64,000 nt of DNA. Origin: Lota lota (Eukaryota; Chordata; Actinopteri; Gadiformes; Lotidae). The stretch lies in assembly GCA_026745465.1 (NCBI GenBank), contig JACYXH010000783.1, forward strand, positions 2,752,501 to 2,816,500. Direction: 5' to 3'. The position numbers and the translations under genes are program-made. The notes below the pieces were generated by a model, which was not told where the DNA came from, made no database searches, and saw only the letters and a program-made list of their open reading frames with translations. This document shows positions 1-18,597 of the stretch, piece after piece (positions within the stretch are counted from its first letter, which is position 1; every line of letters starts with the position of its first letter).

Positions 1-289
1 ACCATAGGCTATCGCCGACTTGGTTTGAGTACTTAAAATCATAACACATGAGACCTGCAGCGTTTAAAGTGAATATTGATACGTGCAGAGCATCACAGGT
101 GATACTGTTACATTTGATTATATGCTGGATTAAATCGGTGTTGGGTGTGTATTATCCATACAGTCTATGGTATTATCCGTTGTAGCTCCTTTCTTAGTGC
201 GTGAGTGAGAGTGTGTTGGCCTGACTCATTCCAATAATTAGTAATTCCACTGATTCCTTCTCCGTTGTTAGTGATGTTAAATTTATTTG

Positions 290-345
290 ACGTTCCTTTG
301 TTTTGGATCGGCCTAAAAATACCTGATCAGTGCATCCCTACTAAG
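290..345. repeat. Possible hAT-like nonautonomous transposon end
   Basis: The string GATCAGTGCATCCCTAC and the preceding TTGGATCGGCC resemble the terminal wording of short nonautonomous hAT-type repeats common in fish. No matching second end or target duplication was seen nearby, so this is a weak call. Confidence 0.25.
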
Positions 346-558
346 GTTTATCTGCATTAAACACACACACGGTGCACTACCTTTTGTGTATTGTATGCAT
401 CCATTACAATGCAAAACACATGTATTATTTTGTTGCATTTATTATCTTACAAAACAAGACTTCTACACGCTAAGCGGTGCCCATCTTAGTGAGTGACCTT
501 AGATAGTGAGTTATTTCTAGAGATAGCTTCTCTATTCCGTCTCCTCACTTTGACTTAG

Positions 559-562
<4 letters not shown>

Positions 563-611
<49 letters not shown>
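563..611. repeat. (TG)n microsatellite
   Basis: Uninterrupted TG dinucleotide array of about 49 bp. Confidence 0.97.
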
Positions 612-614
<3 letters not shown>

Positions 615-718
615 CATGCTCATTCAAGGTGTTTGCATGAGAGAGGCTTTGCTGAGGAGAATATTAAATCATTAGTAGTCTCTAGCCTTGTTGACGGGAA
701 GCCCCTCCTGGTTCCCAT

Positions 719-723
<5 letters not shown>

Positions 724-768
<45 letters not shown>
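724..768. repeat. (AT)n microsatellite
   Basis: AT dinucleotide array of about 45 bp inside a wider AT-rich stretch. Confidence 0.97.
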
Positions 769-771
<3 letters not shown>

Positions 772-2779
772 ATTATATTAAATTATATGATCCATTATAT
801 TATGTTGTATTATAGGGCAGCTAGTCGCTGGGTTCTGAATGCCGTTTAATGTAATCAGTCGAGGTCTGATTGCTTGTAGTGTGGAGAGACACACTAGACT
901 AGATTCTGAGCACACTAATGCACCACAGACGGGCAGGGAGAGACTGGGCATGGCCCGCATAGGTGCTGCTGTGAGGCCGCCTCTTCATTTAAGACCCCTC
1001 TGTCCACCTCCACTGTCAGTAAGAGGGTATGGGTGGGAGGGAGGTAGGGATTGAAGGAGAGGGAGGGAATGAGTTGGGTAGAGTGAATGAGTGAGAGACG
1101 GGGAGTAAAGGGTGCGAGTGTGTAAGTGAAGGAGATCGAGGGTGCAGGTGTGAGTATGAGTGAAGTGTGTATGAGTGAATGAGTGTACTTTAAGGGTGTC
1201 ACACATTGTCTTTCAATTCAGAGACAATCACAGGCTTTATTCAACATTTATTATTAAAGGGTAAATTCTGAATGATAACTCATAATCTGAACATGTGTGA
1301 ATGTTTGTGTGCACGTTAATGTTAATGTGTGCGTCAAGGTGCGGAAGTGTGTGCTTTGTGTGTGTGATTGGAGGATTTATGTCAGGTCCGCAGTCAGGGA
1401 TGTGAAGGATTCATCATTAGGTCCCGGTGTAAATCTGGACCAGCTTAGTGGCTGTCGGACGAGTCTGTCAATCACCGTACTCCCGTTATTTGTCGGCCGG
1501 CTGGAATCCACTTCTAAACGAGCCAGAAACTATATTTGCGTTTATTCACAGAGAAACCGACTGCTCTTGAAAAGTGCCGGGCACGCACAGATGGTGTTTC
1601 CACAGGGGGTAGAGGTTTTTGGCGTGACTCTTGTTTTTGTTTTGTATTTGTAGTTTATGAATGTTTATTCAGCCAAGCTCTCTGAGCTCCTCAATATTTA
1701 TTTCTTCCTCTTCCTTCTGGGTTTGGGGGAGTTTTTGCTTTTCCTTTAGAGAACCTGGAGCGTCGTTTACCATGGGCCTATGAAGCCTGTTGAGACTGTA
1801 CCTGGGATCAAGGGCTTCACAAATACAGCTAGACCGGACTTTAGCCAGACGTCTGAATATTTATCACCTTATCTGATCCAGAGATATCCATGCGACCACA
1901 ACACTCAACCATGAGATAGATGGCTCCTTTATATGAATCACTTATTTTTTTATTCATGTATTTATTGCAATTAACATTTATGAACTGCAGCCCATGGCTG
2001 TTCGAATTGGGCCCGGCACAGAGGAAAACCAATCACATCGTCTAGACGGACTCTGTGTTTTGATCTGGGGTTAGGGGGTGTACCGTCTTGCTTCCATGCT
2101 GGCTGATCTGTTCTGAAGAACCTCACTCCCATCATCGAACGCTCGCTTTCAGCTGCGTCATGCTATATACCCAGTCTCGCTAAATGTACTCACTGAAAAA
2201 TGTGTACGCACAAGTAGGTAGAAACCCACTCACACACAGGGCGACACTCTCGTTCGCATTCTCGTTCTTGCGCTCTTGCACTCTCTCTCGTGGTCTCTCG
2301 CTCGTGTTCTCTCTTTCCATCTCTCTCGTGACTCCCTTATCACACACCCATGTTCACACACAATTGCACCCCCGCAAACTGCAGCAGTAAAAAAAACAAA
2401 GCAACCGAGCCACAATCATTTGTTTCAATCACCCCCCCCCCGTGTCAGTTTAGCATAGTTTAGCATAAACCACCCAGGGAATCCAAATGGGGGGAATTAT
2501 GCAGATTTTCCTCATCACTCCCAAATGGTAGACTCCCTTAGCACTTCAGCAACCCCTCCCCCATTACCCACCCTCCCCCTCTACCCCCTCTATGTTTGCC
2601 CCGCCCACTTAGCTGATGAGTAACTTCTGCTTGGAGTTTGAGCAGATCAATGTAGTTCCTTAGCAGTTCTATCTGTGTTTGAACTGCTATGGAACGATGA
2701 AATTCTTGAATCGAAAGGAACTTAAAGAGGAATATACAGACACAGGTGCAAGCAGCAATCAGGGGTTTAGAGTTCAACT

Positions 2780-3055
2780 CGAGGGGTTTGATTCCCAGCC
2801 AAAAGGTTCTGGGTTCTGATCCTTGAATACATTTGGGGGCGGGAATCCATCGCAAAACCATTCGGCTGGGAGTCTGTTGCATAACATCAGGGATCAAACC
2901 CAAAACCTTTTGCTTTAGGGGTCTGTTATGGACATTCAGGGTTGGTTCACATAACCTTTTAGGATGAAAGTCTGTTCTGGATTTACAGGATCGAACCCAG
3001 AAGAGTGTGTGGTGGACATTAGGGCTGGGACCCAGAACCTTCAGGTGAACCTTTA
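2780..3055 (-). repeat. Tandem 49-bp array built from reversed SINE head sequence
   Basis: A forward-oriented SINE head-like piece at 2780-2825 (cagccaaaaggttctgggtt) is followed by repeated reverse-oriented pieces reading 'gtctgtt...gacattcaggg...aaccttt'. The GTCTGTT word recurs at 2872, 2921 and 2970, a spacing of exactly 49 bp, with a decayed further unit on each side. The unit matches the promoter-box part of the SINE found elsewhere in this window, so a SINE fragment appears to have been amplified in tandem. Confidence 0.6.
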
Positions 3056-3724
3056 GAGGAACCCAGTAGCAATGACCCTATCTTAGTTTTGATATTCTAC
3101 TTCCTTTCTGCGTGTTGCTTTCTCACATTTATCTGTCGCTTGTGTTGGCATTTAGCATGTTACGTTTATTGTTCTCCCCCCACGCGTCTCCCATCTGTGT
3201 TATAAAGCCTCCAAGAAAACTATGTTGGAGATGCAAAGAAAAAGAAAACAAGGAGCAAACAAGGCTGACATTTTTTTGGAGCGGTGGAATTGGCCTACAC
3301 TTGTGGAATATCAGCCAGTGTAATCCAAACGAGATAAATTGGAGGAATCTGAGAATATGCTTGTAGCAATGTCTATGCTACACGCCACCTAGTTGGCTGC
3401 CACACTCCAAAACAGGGGCGCAGGGTGGTGATGTTGGAACCGGTCTAGTGCCAAGGTTGAGTATAATGATACACAGGAGGAGGTGTAACGTGCTGCCATG
3501 CCGGAGATCCCCCGGAGCGTGTGTGGCGATGGCTGGTTTAACCTGTGCACATGCCTGCTCAATGTAGAAAAGGGTGGGCATCCTCACCCAGCCCCAGAGT
3601 CCAATCAGTCTGACTCGGGCCAGGTGAGGCTGCTTAAACCAGCCATGTTTAAGGTGTGTGTGTGTTTGTGCGCGTGCATACACACATCAGGTGTGAGGCC
3701 AACCGCTAAAGGCCTCGGTGGTGT

Positions 3725-3726
<2 letters not shown>

Positions 3727-3784
<58 letters not shown>
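3727..3784. repeat. (CA)n microsatellite
   Basis: Uninterrupted CA array of about 58 bp. Confidence 0.97.
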
Positions 3785-3786
<2 letters not shown>

Positions 3787-3964
3787 AAGTTGTCCCATTG
3801 CATAATTCAGTGTGGGACACACTGTGTGCTCTTGTTCACCGTCTGCAATGGTTATTGAAGTGAGTACAGCCATGTGGAAAATGGGGGGAAAAAAGGGTAG
3901 GGGGTGGGGGCTTCTTCCAATTCTTGTTGCCTTATACGTTTCGTTCCCCTTCTATCTATCAACC

Positions 3965-4138
3965 CATTGTCCTGTCTGTCTGCACTGTCCTGAACATAAA
4001 GGCACAACCCACTGTCCTGTCTGTGTGCACTGTCCTGAACATAAAGACACAAGCCACTGTCCTGTCTGTGTGCACTGTCCTGAACATAAAGACACAAGCC
4101 ACTGTCCTGTCTGTCTGCACTGAGCATAAAGACACAAG
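3965..4138. repeat. 45-bp minisatellite, about 3.9 copies
   Basis: Units begin at 3965, 4010, 4055 and 4100 and read cactgtcctgtctgtgtgca followed by ctgtcctgaacataaagaca and caagc. The last copy is internally shortened by a few bases. As 45 is a multiple of three, every frame repeats a 15-residue peptide; this explains overlapping open frames on both strands, none with coding character beyond the repeat. Confidence 0.9.
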
Positions 4139-4359
4139 ATCTCATCACCTCTCTGTCTCCATCTCTTAACCAGCAAGCTAATTGTATGCTTCTACATTTT
4201 CTATTGCGAATGGTGGATCATTAAAATGAGAGGCAATGGAGATTTTAACCAGGATTGTGTTCCTCTGATTGCAGAGACAAGCAGATGGATTCTGCTAGTC
4301 TCGTGTGTGTGAGAGGTTGATTAAGTAGTCTTCACCCTCACGTTATTATGGGTAACCCT

Positions 4360-4361
<2 letters not shown>

Positions 4362-4447
<86 letters not shown>
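4362..4447. repeat. (CA)n microsatellite
   Basis: Uninterrupted CA array of about 86 bp. Confidence 0.97.

Positions 4448-9164
<4,717 letters not shown>

Positions 9165-9216
<52 letters not shown>
9165..9216. repeat. (TG)n microsatellite
   Basis: TG array of about 52 bp, preceded by two shorter interrupted TG runs near 9047 and 9094. Confidence 0.97.
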
Positions 9217-9217
<1 letters not shown>

Positions 9218-9308
9218 CTGCCAGACCACCTACTTCGCAGCCATACACAGTCACCCCCCCCCACTAGGAATCTGACTTATTCATGATGAACTGGCGATGG
9301 CTTTGATG

Positions 9309-9605
9309 GAGTGGTAGAGTGGGAGGTGGAGGAGGAGGAGGTGAAGAGGGAATCAGGAGATGTAGGGGTGCAGTGGACACAGGAGCTGAGGTGGAAGAAG
9401 TGATGGAGGAGAAGAAGAAGAGGAGGAGGAGGAGGCAAGTGAGGAGGGGTGGAGGTGTGGGTGAAAGAGCAGGGTGAGGAGGAGGAAGTGAGGAAAAGTA
9501 GTAGTGGGATGTGGAGGATGTGGTAGAGGAAGTGATGCGGAAGAGGAAAAGGGTGGGATGGGAGAGGAGGAAGATGTGTGAGGAAGAGGAGGAGAAGAGC
9601 ATTTT
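9309..9605. repeat. GGA-rich purine tract
   Basis: About 300 bp in which one strand is almost all purine, dominated by GGA and GAA triplets with occasional GT interruptions. It produces low-complexity open frames on the opposite strand. Confidence 0.9.
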
Positions 9606-10789
9606 TGAAGAATCATCCTCTAGTCTCCTGATCCGTCATTTTCCCTGTTGGCACACAACCCCCCTGTGTTCTTTTAACCTCTGTGTCAGGTGCGTGTGTG
9701 TTTCTGTTCGGTGTGTGCGTGCGGCATTTGTGCGTGTGTGTGCTTGATTGGCAGACGGTAATTCTAGTTCAACCTTGCATTACCCTCATGTGGAGAGAGA
9801 GAGAGGGAGAGAGAGAAAGAGAGAATGAATCCTGAACAGTTTTCACCTTTAGGACAGAGACAGGGGCGGTTTGGGACTCAACATCCCAGAGCCATCTGTC
9901 ATGACAACATGAATTAACAATGTGTTGCTGATATCATAAATACTGCATTGGTAATGTAATCCTGCAACGTTCATCCTCGTCAGCGATATTATTTTATTAC
10001 TACACAAAGCGGGAGGTCCATCCGATGACAGCTATACAATTTATTATTTTCTACAATCCATAGTGAAAATATCGACTCAACATTTGGAGAAGGTATACGT
10101 GGTAAACACAGGGAAAGGAGCAGGCAAAGGTCAAGGCTTGGCCTGAAGTTAGACACAGATCCTAGCACACTAGTCTTTAATTCACTCATTCATTCATTCA
10201 TTCACTCATCCATCCACTTTTTTCTTTGCTTCTTCCTTTGCATAGAACATTTACACTGTCAAAGCAGTTTGAAAAATCAAACAAAGGTAAAAATAACATG
10301 ATGTTAAAGTTATAATCTCAACGAACTCTGTTCTCTTTGGCGAAAAATACATTCCAACGCTACACGCACAAGTGAGTTGAAGAGCGAGACTGATGCGGTA
10401 GCTCCGCCTCCCTGCTCTGGCGAAACCACCATTGTTGGGTGAAGGAAAAGGCATCCGTAACTGCGCCGCTTGTGATTTGAATGCATGGCAGTTAAGGCTT
10501 CAACGACACCCAGTTCGTAACATTCATAATAATGCAAATGCAAGGGCTTTCATCAGTGGCCGATAGGCTCAATCATGATAGCGACTTTTATTTCATCGAG
10601 ATTGCCACTTAAAATTTAAAATAAAACGACACAAAATACTTTAAAAATGATGAATGAAATACCAGGGATGTACTAAGGATGAATCTCTCTATGTCTTTTG
10701 TTTTTCAGTTGACCCCCACCTAGCATCGACCCTTACATCTTCAGTTATGCCTATGGTGCTCCAGCCTGGGGAGATATTCCCCTATGGTC

Positions 10790-11190
10790 GCTCTCTCTCT
10801 CACTCTCGCTCTTGCTCTCGCTCTTGCTGTGGCTCTGGCTCGCTCAGCCCTCATTCAATCAACATTTCTTTCCCCTCCTCACCTTGTCGTCGCATCGATG
10901 TCTGCTACGAGCCTACTCCCTCTCACTATCTCACCTTCCTTCCCTCCCTTTCCCTTGCCTGTTCCTTCCCTCCCATTCTCCGTCCTTTCTTCCTCCCTCT
11001 CTCCCTCCCTCAATTACGTCCCCCGTCCCTCCCTCCCCCTCCTTTCCACTTTCCCGCCCTCCCTCCTCACTTAGCTCCCCCATCCATTCCTCCCGTATTC
11101 GTTTTTCCCTCTCCTTCCCTCACTCTCTCCCTACTTTCAGTCACTCACTTATCTTCCTTGCCCCCCCCCCCCCCCCTTTCCCCCATCTCC
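10790..11190. repeat. Pyrimidine-rich tract (CTCT, CTCG, CCCT)
   Basis: About 400 bp of nearly pure pyrimidine on the + strand. It starts as CTCTCTCG-type repeats, grades into CCCTCC, and ends in a run of about 16 C near 11161. The open frames here are Ser/Leu/Pro repeats. Confidence 0.9.
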
Positions 11191-11696
11191 CGTTGTGAGC
11201 CAATTCAAGCCACTTTATCCCGAGAGGCATTTGGCTTCCAGTTTACACCACAGAGAAGAGAGGGGTGTACTATCCCCTCCTCCCCCCACACTATTGATCC
11301 ATCCCACTAGCGTCTTGTTTCTTTTACTCAGTCCTCTTTTTTGGAAGACTAGCTTTTTGTGTGCCACTTGACAATGCTCTGCAAGTTCTAGTATTCAGAG
11401 GAAACACATTCTTTTCTCTTCCTGAAAGTTCTACATAAGAACCATTACTAGAACCAGGAACTGTATTCAAACCACCTCAGAGTGCTTTGCGGCACCAGCA
11501 ACTGGCCAATAACAGCCAAGACACAAATATAAAGATGTTTTTTCGATCATTCTTTTTCGACCACCTTTTTCTCACCCAAACCGGTCAAATGAACATCCTG
11601 CATTGTTCATGACTCGCATACGTCTTATGGTCAAATACATGATGTGCAGCGTTTTGATTTCACTGCGTCCGATCAATAATGGTCTGTCAGCCAACT

Positions 11697-11812
11697 CTAT
11701 GAGCGCAAGCTCAGATCTATGAGTGGAAGCTAGGTTCCATGAGTGTAAGCTGAGATCGTTGAGCGTTTGCTAATGTCTAAGACCATTAGCTAAGATCTAT
11801 AGCGTGCAAAGG
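11697..11812. repeat. Diverged 20-bp minisatellite, about 5.5 copies
   Basis: Units start at 11697, 11717, 11737, 11757, 11777 and 11797, each close to ctatgagcgcaagctcagat. The 20-bp spacing is exact for five units although the copies have diverged. Confidence 0.75.
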
Positions 11813-11961
11813 AAGTAGTGTAGCTAGGTGTGTGCTAGGAGTCATAAAAGACTAGTGGTTCATTAGCATGCTAATGGACACGGAGAGATATCCTATAACC
11901 TAGTTAGGGAAGAGCATTGAGCTTTTTATGATCTGCTGCTGTAGCCAACACTCAGGAGCCC

Positions 11962-11967
11962 TGTGTG

Positions 11968-12000
<33 letters not shown>

Positions 12001-12001
12001 A
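11962..12001. repeat. (TG)n microsatellite, interrupted
   Basis: TG array of about 40 bp with one TTTG interruption. Confidence 0.95.
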
Positions 12002-12053
12002 TGCATATGTTCCTTTTCTCTTCACTCTTGGAGACCTGCTTACCGGGGATATG

Positions 12054-12056
<3 letters not shown>

Positions 12057-12118
<62 letters not shown>
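12057..12118. repeat. (AT)n microsatellite
   Basis: AT array of about 62 bp. Confidence 0.97.
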
Positions 12119-12121
<3 letters not shown>

Positions 12122-12819
12122 AAATTTGACAACTGTTGACCAATCAACCGCTGAGATATGGGCGCTACCAATCCAATATAATAATTCCTACAATAACAAT
12201 AAGTACAGATACACTGTGAATACCTAATAAGAGTCTAACAGCCACAAGAAGCATTTTACTTTGAACTTTACTTTTTGCAAGGCACTTAGTGTGATACTTT
12301 TATTATTTATTTTGGAAAGGATGATGTCAGAGCGCTTAACTCATTAATCCCTCACTGGATATGCAAAAACAAACCTAGTACATCGTCATAGCGATTAACA
12401 ACCATTTATAATCATATGTTTTTCCCTTTTCCCTTCCCTTTTCACGTAAGGATGTAATGAGAATTATTTTTGGATGATATTGTGAAACGAATGAATAGCG
12501 TTTTCAAGATACCTATCATATTGTTCAAGTTGTCTGGAAGCAGATCCATTATGCCTAAATTCACTTGGATGTATTTCTAATATAGTAGGCTAAAAACGGT
12601 GTTACAATTAATCCTTTATTCTATGATTTCCCTGCAGCCCAAATTTCGAGCCAACTGATGTTATACGCTAGCCAACTACAGAAATATAACAAAAACAATC
12701 ATTATCATCATTGCCTATGGTATGTTTGGCAGATATATTTCATCAAAATGATCTCATTATGACAAGAAAAAGATGTAGCTGTTAAAACTACTAGCGGTTC
12801 CAAAGAGAGAGGAGGGAGG

Positions 12820-13018
12820 AAAGTGAGGAGGGCTGATCATATTCCAGCAGTGGCGCTGAGCAGCGGATGTGCATTGCCGCAGTGGAATTCATATAGGCAT
12901 CGGGGACACACATTATGTTTTATATCAGAAGTGGAGGACGTTCCGAAATTTGATATTTAGTCAATCCGCCATATCAAGCCGAAAATCCGATTTGTGATAC
13001 ATCGGACGAGCCCTAGTG
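12820..13018. repeat. Possible hAT-like nonautonomous element remnant
   Basis: The sequence runs through 'aatccgccatatcaagccg' to 'catcggacgagccctagtg', wording similar to decayed hAT-type repeats in fish. A pair of terminal inverted repeats was not established. Confidence 0.3.
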
Positions 13019-13093
13019 TGGTGTTGGCTGTGGTGGTGGTCTGGTCAGTTCTCGATAGGATGCTGTAATTACTCCTGCTTATGTTTCAACCTA

Positions 13094-13094
<1 letters not shown>

Positions 13095-13170
<76 letters not shown>
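13095..13170. repeat. (CA)n microsatellite
   Basis: Uninterrupted CA array of about 76 bp. Confidence 0.97.
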
Positions 13171-13172
<2 letters not shown>

Positions 13173-13821
13173 GAGAGGTGCCTGAGGCAGGGAGAGATAA
13201 GTGTGTAAGTGCTCTGTTGTTTATTCTGCAGTAGGTGAAAACAGCACTTTATCGCCTCCTCTTGCTCATTTGGGATTCAGGTGTGTGTGTGTGTGTGTGT
13301 GTGCGCATGTGTCTATCCCTGCGTGATGGTTTGGCTTGGGGCAGAATCAATCAGGATCATCTGATTATTTTCACATTATTAATATTGTTTCTCCAACAGA
13401 TATGTGCGTTAGGTGCACCTTCACACAGTTCACATCTTTCATTCTCATTTCTTTACTCTGTTGTGTTTTTCCACCTCTGCACATCCTCTTCCCTCTTTGC
13501 TCTCCATTCTCCTCATTCGTACTCCCCTTCCATCTCTCCTCTCCCCTCCCCTCTCTTCTCCCCCACCCTCCTCCTAGAGAACATGAGTTTCATCTTGGGA
13601 GGTCTAGGGATCTCGGATGCCGGCTTGGAGTAGTTTATTAGCACACCTTTATGCAACACGGGTGTGTATTGATGTAAAGAAGTGTTGTAAATGTATCACA
13701 GTATGTTGTTAACCTCATAAAATACACGACTACATACTTCAATGGAATCCCTTGGGAGTTGCCTGCCCTACTAACGCTCTGTTTGAGGGAAAATAACATT
13801 TGAAGTCAAAAAACACTTTTC

Positions 13822-14008
13822 ACTATTACACTTTATTTATTCATTTAGCAGGTGCTTTCACTCAAAGTGACTTAAGATAAATGTCATTAAGGAGCGGTAG
13901 GGGTGAGAGGGCATCTTGCTCAAGGATGTCTATCGATGACATTGGGGATTGAACTCAGGATGTTGAGTCTTTAGTCAAACAGCCTAGCCGCTACACTACA
14001 TCTGCCAC
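13822..14008 (-). mobile_element. tRNA-headed SINE copy, minus orientation
   Basis: Reading left to right, it shows the reversed tail (tcatttagcaggtgctttca), the body word atgtcattaaggagc, the reversed 'gcatcttgctcaaggatg' segment and a decayed tRNA-like head (ggggattgaactcag ... ctacac). It is close to full length compared with other copies in the window. Confidence 0.75.
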
Positions 14009-14380
14009 TATCCACACTATTCACACAGGTACAGTGTTTCTGCTTCTGTGCGCTAGGGAACAATTAATCCCTAGAAGACACATTCTCCTCTCCTCTGGTC
14101 AGATAATGTCTTTCCTGGCACTCGTTGTCGTTGGAATTGTTTCCACTTTAGGAAACAGAGAAGCTGGAGTCACTTTATTAGAGAACAAGGTTGTTGTTGT
14201 TGTAGAGGTTAGAGAACAGTAATTGTTTGTTAAGGGAGAGAACATCTCATGGCTTTGGCTAGTGTTTGCTAGCTAAAATCAACAGGACGACAGGAGAGAT
14301 TAATCAAAGACAGTTTCTCCATGTCACATTCAGTTAACGCTACAAATAACGCTGTTTAGTTGATAATGATTGACTGACTG

Positions 14381-15857
<1,477 letters not shown>

Positions 15858-15928
<71 letters not shown>
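15858..15928. repeat. (CA)n microsatellite
   Basis: Uninterrupted CA array of about 71 bp. Confidence 0.97.
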
Positions 15929-15932
<4 letters not shown>

Positions 15933-16980
15933 CCACGCCCCTGCAGCTTCTGGCAGCATAGCTTTTGATTTACGATGGTGGAGAGATGCGGAGGTTAAAG
16001 ACATTGGTTGAGATCCAACGTGGAGCTGGCTGTGTTGCGGCCTAACCTGAGACAGAGCCCAGCGTTTTGCTAAAGAGCTTTCTGCTTTATGGCTCAGCTT
16101 GCAAGCCAAGGTCTGTTTTGAACCCGGCGCTAGGAATCATAAGCTTGTTTTCAGGTCAGCTCCAACAGCCACCTTTTCCTCTGAGCTTCAACCTTTGAAA
16201 TATTTATAAATAACAATACAAAAATAAAGATGGGGCGAAATGGGTAAGCGCTTACTCTGTTTAGTGCCGTCAGTGAGCGTCCCTGAATGCGTTTATTTGT
16301 ATTTTTACGGGAGTGAATTTCAGATGAATTATTAACTGTCGAAACTTAAGCGATTGGAACCGGTTCTATCCGCTTGATGGCGATTGCCCAAAAAGTAATA
16401 GAGAGACAAACGAAGCGGGGATTCAGAGTAGGATGTAGAGGGGTGGGTGGGTGGGTGGGGGGTTGTATAGGTTAGGCCCTTTAATAATGAGTCCACATCT
16501 GCTCGAATCAAAATCCCTCCCCTCCCCTGTCTCCACTGCCCCTGTTCCCTTTCCACTTGAAATAATACATGAAGCGTCTGTCGCGCAGAATCGCCCGTCT
16601 CAATTTTTCATGGCCTCCTCTCATCTTCGCCACGCGCAATCAATCATTGCCGCTAAGCCAAAAGTTGAAAAGAAAGTAGCTTTTCTTATTACCTATCTCT
16701 TTTACTCTGCTTCAATTATGTTTTTGTTTTACACCCGAATGGAATTACGCTGTTTTTCTCAAGTGAGAGAGAGAGGTTAGCAGAAAGGCTTTCTGAATTC
16801 TTCTTTAAAAGGGTCGCACAGGGACAAAGCCATCCTAGGTGTGCAGTCTGAAGTGAAAGCAACAATATAGGTTCCGTTTTTTCTGTTTAAAATATGCATC
16901 GTGTTGCCAGGGACCCTTGAGTGCCTTCTGCTGTACTAGTGGGGACTGGAAAGTGGCCTGAATCCTCATATCAAGATCAC
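15929..16980. other. Non-coding stretch; no gene recognised
   Basis: Unique-looking sequence with a (GGTG)n run at about 16440-16460. Nothing else was identified. Confidence 0.6.
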
Positions 16981-17011
16981 GCACATGCACACACACACAC
17001 ACACGCACACA

Positions 17012-17076
<65 letters not shown>
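16981..17076. repeat. Compound (CA)n-(CACG)n-(CA)n array
   Basis: A central block of about nine CACG tetranucleotides is flanked by CA arrays. The whole is strictly alternating purine and pyrimidine. Confidence 0.95.
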
Positions 17077-17080
<4 letters not shown>

Positions 17081-17345
17081 ACACACAAACACATCCCTGC
17101 ACTTTAGGGTTTCACTGTGGCCAGGTTGACCTGTTGGTCCTCAACACATCTGTAACTCCCGGACTCAAAACACTGGCCGTCGCCGGGGTTTCGGGTGGCG
17201 TGTGAGAGCTTTCCCCACATCGTGTTTTATCTCTGGCGGTCCCGGTGTACTGCATATTTCACAGCTCCTCAGACCGTCAGGCGGACACCTTCACACAGAC
17301 TCTGACAGGAGTCCTCACCTCCATCTCCAGGTGACTGCACATGAT

Positions 17346-17395
<50 letters not shown>

Positions 17396-17450
17396 GCATA
17401 CGCGCGCACACACGCACACATGCACAAAGACACATACACTCACACACCAT
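17346..17450. repeat. (CA)n array with CACG/CATA extension
   Basis: A CA array of about 46 bp passes into a degenerate segment with catatgcatacgcgcgcaca. Confidence 0.93.
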
Positions 17451-17744
17451 AGTGCAGACATACACAGGTTTCTCTCTCTAACTGTTTAGCATTGTGCTAC
17501 TACTGTATTAGCTAACTAGCTTCTTTATCTCTCAGTCTGGTTAGCATTTATGCTTCTATTGTGTTGGCTGTCTAGCCTGTTTCTCTTTCTTGTTAGCATC
17601 ACCATGTTGTATATAACCTCACAAACCTGAACACCGACCTGGTTCTCTCTGTCTCTCGCTCTCCCACTTTTTCTCACTCTACCTCTACACCTCTATGATG
17701 CTGTGTGACAGGTGATGATGTTGTGTGACATCATCTGCCACTGT

Positions 17745-17746
<2 letters not shown>

Positions 17747-17784
<38 letters not shown>
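17747..17784. repeat. (TG)n microsatellite
   Basis: TG array of about 38 bp with early GTGC interruptions. Confidence 0.93.
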
Positions 17785-17785
<1 letters not shown>

Positions 17786-18449
17786 GGCCTGCTTGGCATC
17801 ATAAAAGCAGGCAGACTCCTGACTTATCATTGGTAATATAAACACAATGACTCCAGAGGGACACGGTGTAACACTGTAATTGACCCCTGCCCTGCTCATC
17901 TGCAAGAATCACTCCCATCACTCCTGTTTGTCTGTGTGTGTGTGTGTGTGTGTCGGTGCGTTATATGCTACTATGTCTTTCTTTGGGTTATGTGTATCAG
18001 TGCTTTTGTTGTGTGTGTGCGCATTGAGTTTATATGCAGACCTGCGTGTTGTTAATGATTAGTTAGCAGCAATGGAAACCATGGGGGTTGTCAGAGCATA
18101 TACTATAGGACTGGATGTGTTTGGTGTACGTGTCATTTGGATTGTTATTGTGTTTGTTGTTTTAATACACCGTGTTGTTGGGGCAACCCAGAGGATGTTG
18201 AAAGTCTACATTGTTTATATAATATAAAGCAATATAATGCATCATTGATGTTGTGAAGTTCAACATTCCAAAACAAATCCATATTTCAAATTATTTTCAG
18301 TTAATATGTTCAATTAACTTTGATTTGATTCATTCCTACAATTGTATTTGGTAGTCTTGGTAACAAGGGATGGAGATCATGGGACAATAGCATGGATCAC
18401 CACTGGATTGCACCAGCGAATAACAGTAGCTAGGCCTAGGGTAGCTTAC

Positions 18450-18452
<3 letters not shown>

Positions 18453-18505
<53 letters not shown>
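18453..18505. repeat. (CA)n microsatellite
   Basis: CA array of about 53 bp. Confidence 0.97.
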
Positions 18506-18509
<4 letters not shown>

Positions 18510-18597
18510 AAGCTAAAGACGAGAGAGATCATTTCGTACTGACCAGGGACACATTGGAGCATTTAAGTCCACTCACCCTTCCTATCCTGCCCATGGA

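Larger units (their letters stand above)
1..2780. other. Non-coding stretch with simple repeats; no gene recognised
   Basis: Apart from the TG and AT arrays and a GAGT/GAGG-rich purine tract (about 1020-1190), this is unique-looking sequence with no exon signature. The open frames are short and low-complexity, or carry no recognisable domain (for example 1297-1653). Confidence 0.7.

Noticed and set aside
3965-4138. Possible CRISPR-like direct repeats
   Set aside because: The units are contiguous with no unique spacers, and the setting is a vertebrate genome. It is a minisatellite.
10654-11310. 218-codon + frame
   Set aside because: Low-complexity Ser/Pro/Leu from a pyrimidine tract; no domain or splice context.
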